Source: Nissolia schottii (taxonomy: Eukaryota; Streptophyta; Magnoliopsida; Fabales; Fabaceae). From it: a stretch of DNA of 64,000 nucleotides. Below the pieces are notes generated by a model. The model did no database searches and was not told where the DNA came from. It worked only from the letters and a program-made list of their open reading frames with translations. This document shows, in pieces, positions 61,860 through 64,000 of this stretch. A program made the position numbers and the translations under genes. How positions within the stretch are numbered: the first letter of the stretch is position 1; each line of letters opens with the position of its first letter. The DNA is taken from positions 275,447-339,446 of the forward strand of contig QANU01028958.1 of NCBI GenBank assembly GCA_003254905.1, read 5' to 3'.

Positions 61860-62650
61860 GACTATGTTCATTCTCTTTTACTAAGTTTTCTCATATACAG
61901 GTTTATAGTTTGTTCATGTAGTGTATCATAGTTTGTTCAATATGACTATATGGGTTTGTTCATATTGAGTATGTGTTTGTATAAATTAGGGTAATCGAGT
62001 TTGTTCATTATTGGGAAATGAGTTTTCTCATCAAGAATGTATGGATTTGTTCATAGTAATAATGTATATTTTTTTACCATTACACAGGTTTGATCATTTT
62101 GTATATGAGGGTTCGATCAATAATTGTGTTATAGTTTGTTCATGTACGTAAAATGGTTTGTTCATATTGAAATAAAGAGTTTGTTCATACAGTGTATTAA
62201 AGATTGTACAATCTCAACACATGGATTTGTTCATAACGGCTATATGGGTTTGCTCAGTCTCCGTAGTTTTATTCTATGTTGATACAAAGTGCATTACTTT
62301 CCATTAAAAATTCACATAAACTTCAGCAGTTTGACGTTGGTAAGACTACATTTTTTTTTACCAGTATAAGGGTTTGTTCATTTTGAATATGAGGGTTTGA
62401 TAAATAATCGTGTAAGAGTTTTTCATGAACATAAAAGGGTTTGTTCATAATGAACCTGAGTGTTTGTTCATATAGTGTATTGGAGATTGTTCAATCTCGG
62501 TACATGAGTTTGTTCATAATTTATATATATATATATATATATAATTTTGTTTAGTCTCTATATTTGTTTTGTTCTATGTTCATATAAAGTAGAGTACTTT
62601 CTATTACCAATTCACAGATACTTCAAGAGTTTGACGTTGCTCAGTCTACA
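61860..62650 (+). repeat. GTTTGTTCA minisatellite downstream of the ULP1-like gene, with a ~285-bp tandem duplication
   Basis: Units of 24-28 bp with GTTTGTTCAT cores run from 61860. Two long blocks, about 62065-62345 and 62350-62645, share the same order: a TTTTTACCANT start, GTTTGATCATTTTG / GTTTGTTCATTTTG, TATGAGGGTT, TGTTCATA-AGTGTATT, ATTGT-CAATCTC, TTCTATGTT, ACTTTC-ATTA and CAGTTTGACGTTG. A (TA)n tract sits in the second copy (62522-62542). Confidence 0.8.
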
Positions 62651-63289
62651 TATATGTTTTTATAAACTATATAATTTTGTTCATAAACAAACCAATTCAA
62701 TATTATACCCAAAATATCTAATAAAAAAATAAAACAAGCTATTTCCAATAATGAATAATACCAAATACATGTGTAACTGAAAAATCTCGCTCCATAACTT
62801 TTCCCACTTTTGCAAATCATCACTTCTCTTGGCTTGTGTTCCATATGGTGGTGTTGCTTGTGTTCCATAAATTACAAAAACGTGAAGTAAAATATACATA
62901 ATCAAATAGTATTTAAAGATCATTATTTACACACCTGTATACTTGAAGCACTGTGGTGATGCATTGACTGTAGTAATGAGGTAAATCCAATTGAACATTA
63001 TAGAAACAAGCAATTTTCCTTGACGATTTCAAGTGAATCACTCCCATTAGTTTGCACATTTGCATACTGTTTCATAAAATACATACAATAACTAATTTCA
63101 TAATATCGAAACAAATAAATAAGAAAAAAAAATATCATCAACCTACAACACTACAAACAATATGTCAAAATTATTCTAACAAATATCTTGACTACTAACA
63201 ACCTCTAGACACTATTCAGCTTGGAAATTTCTCCCAAATTCCTGCACATCACAAATTCATACAATTAAAAAACAACATAACACTTACAA
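62651..63289. other. AT-rich region between the array and the FAR1-like gene
   Basis: No confident gene. A short minus-strand stretch near 62770-62870 contains a duplicated YGTQA phrase and may be a 3' exon of the gene to its right, but this is weak. Confidence 0.4.
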
Positions 63290-64000
63290 AATTATGAACA
63301 AGCATTTGTGACAATGTATGAATCACCTGCATTGACAAGTTTCTTTTTCTGTTTGTTCAGTTGCTTATTGAATTTGCTTGCATATTTCTCAGTGGCAGAG
63401 TCTTCCCTTTTCTTTTTTGAACAACCTTTTCTTACAACATGTGGAGGACTATGGACATCATCAACACTAATAGGGTACCCTTTGTCCACAATCTTTATTT
63501 TTTTGTTTGCCATTGGTTAATTCATTAACCTTGTGTGACGACAAATCATCTGCAAACATATCTAGCACCTTGTGAAGACATTCTGTCCCTCCTTGGTCAC
63601 CACAACATGCTCAGCAATATCATAAAAGCGTTTGAACACATTGTTATATCTCTTTTTTATTGGATCAAACCAATTTTTGTCATAATTAATTTTTATCTTG
63701 CTATGCCTCTTTTTAACATTTTTGCTCTACTGGTGAATGACATATTTTTCTGACGATTTCTTTATTCTTTCATGTCCAAGTACACATAGGGAATGCCGAC
63801 AAATAATCCCTCTTGACTCAAACAGCAAGCACCTAACATCGATATGGTCACGATTAAAAACAATGTCATAAAACACTTCTCTTTGCATCCCAAACTGTTC
63901 AACATCCTCTGCTACTCTATATACAACATTGGTCACTTCTGAGCCCTTAATAGATGTATGCCAATTTACCTTTTGCTCTGAAATGATTTTGAATCTCACG
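63290..64000 (-). pseudogene. FAR1/FHY3-related (MULE transposase-like) C-terminal region, decayed
   Basis: On the minus strand, from the window edge: VNWHTSIKGSEVTNVVYRVA, EVFYDIVFNRDHIDVRCLLF and ESRGIICRHSLCVLGHERIK, which is the SWIM-type zinc-finger region of FAR1/FHY3 and Mutator transposases (GIxCRHxLxVL), then KYVIHQ, where the usual Arg-Trp reads Gln-stop. The same frame continues with SKNVKKRHSKIKINYD and FKRFYDIAEHVV, as in the family. Further frame changes lead to a Lys-rich tail with DDVHSPPHVVRKGCSKKKRE (63292-63513), again family-like. The N-terminal DNA-binding and catalytic domains lie outside the window. The FAR1 family comprises light-signalling factors domesticated from MULE transposases; the neighbouring ULP1-like gene and arrays favour a transposon copy over a host regulator. 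The first Cys of the CxC pair is not in its usual place. Confidence 0.7.

Noticed and set aside
1-64000. tRNA, rRNA or microRNA genes
   Set aside because: I saw no convincing tRNA cloverleaf with A and B boxes, no rRNA core sequence and no typical short MIRNA stem; the only strong hairpins are transposon-like.

Overview
The window is nuclear DNA of a flowering plant. The genes have many short GT-AG exons, the spacers are AT-rich, and the surroundings are dense in plant transposable elements. Protein and repeat character suggest a papilionoid legume, perhaps Vigna- or Phaseolus-like; that is an inference from remembered family sequences, not a measurement.

Host genes with reconstructed structure: a truncated pentatricopeptide (PPR) protein gene at the left edge (1-922, minus); a complete 19-exon Golgi tail-anchored coiled-coil protein of the CASP family (5485-16841, minus; exons sum to 2067 nt, 688 aa, with an 881-base assembly gap inside intron 8); a complete 4-exon PLAC8/PLANT CADMIUM RESISTANCE-type membrane protein (21494-22585, minus; 149 aa); a complete 4-exon sterol delta8-delta7 isomerase, HYDRA1/EBP type (28533-30603, minus; 226 aa); and a complete 2-exon cytochrome P450 resembling CYP736A (49911-51953, plus; 511 aa). 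Two decayed pieces of a P450 paralogue lie at 36.4-37.0 kb and 45.1-45.6 kb, on either side of a copia element. These genes are unrelated neighbours and show no sign of forming a cluster.

The rest is mostly mobile DNA. The best-delimited pieces were defined by target-site duplications (TSDs) read directly: a 414-bp TRIM in CASP intron 4 (TSD TAAGG); a 1290-bp Pack-MULE-like element (9-bp TSD ATCTATAAA) that carries the 5' part of a PORR-domain gene and sits 160 bp upstream of the HYDRA1 start codon; three solo LTRs (TSDs CTTCC, CCTTG, TAGAC), one nested in a broken Ty1/copia element at 37.7-45.1 kb; and two independent insertions of one ~570-bp MITE family (45981-46552 and 46756-47325, each with its own ~10-bp TSD). 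There are also a 2.7-kb inverted-repeat element with a 480-bp hairpin inside it, a small LTR element with almost no interior (25.5-26.9 kb), LINE RNase H remnants, and several foldback elements.

The right end (57.5-64.0 kb) is the most unusual part. Long degenerate arrays of a ~23-27 bp unit centred on GTTTGTTCA, with a higher-order period near 185 bp, surround and run through the introns of a decayed gene for a ULP1-like (C48) cysteine protease. A decayed FAR1/MULE-transposase-like gene follows on the opposite strand. A smaller array of the same motif sits 20 kb away at 37 kb. Together they look like a Mutator-like (Kaonashi-type) element family in which a short motif has been amplified.
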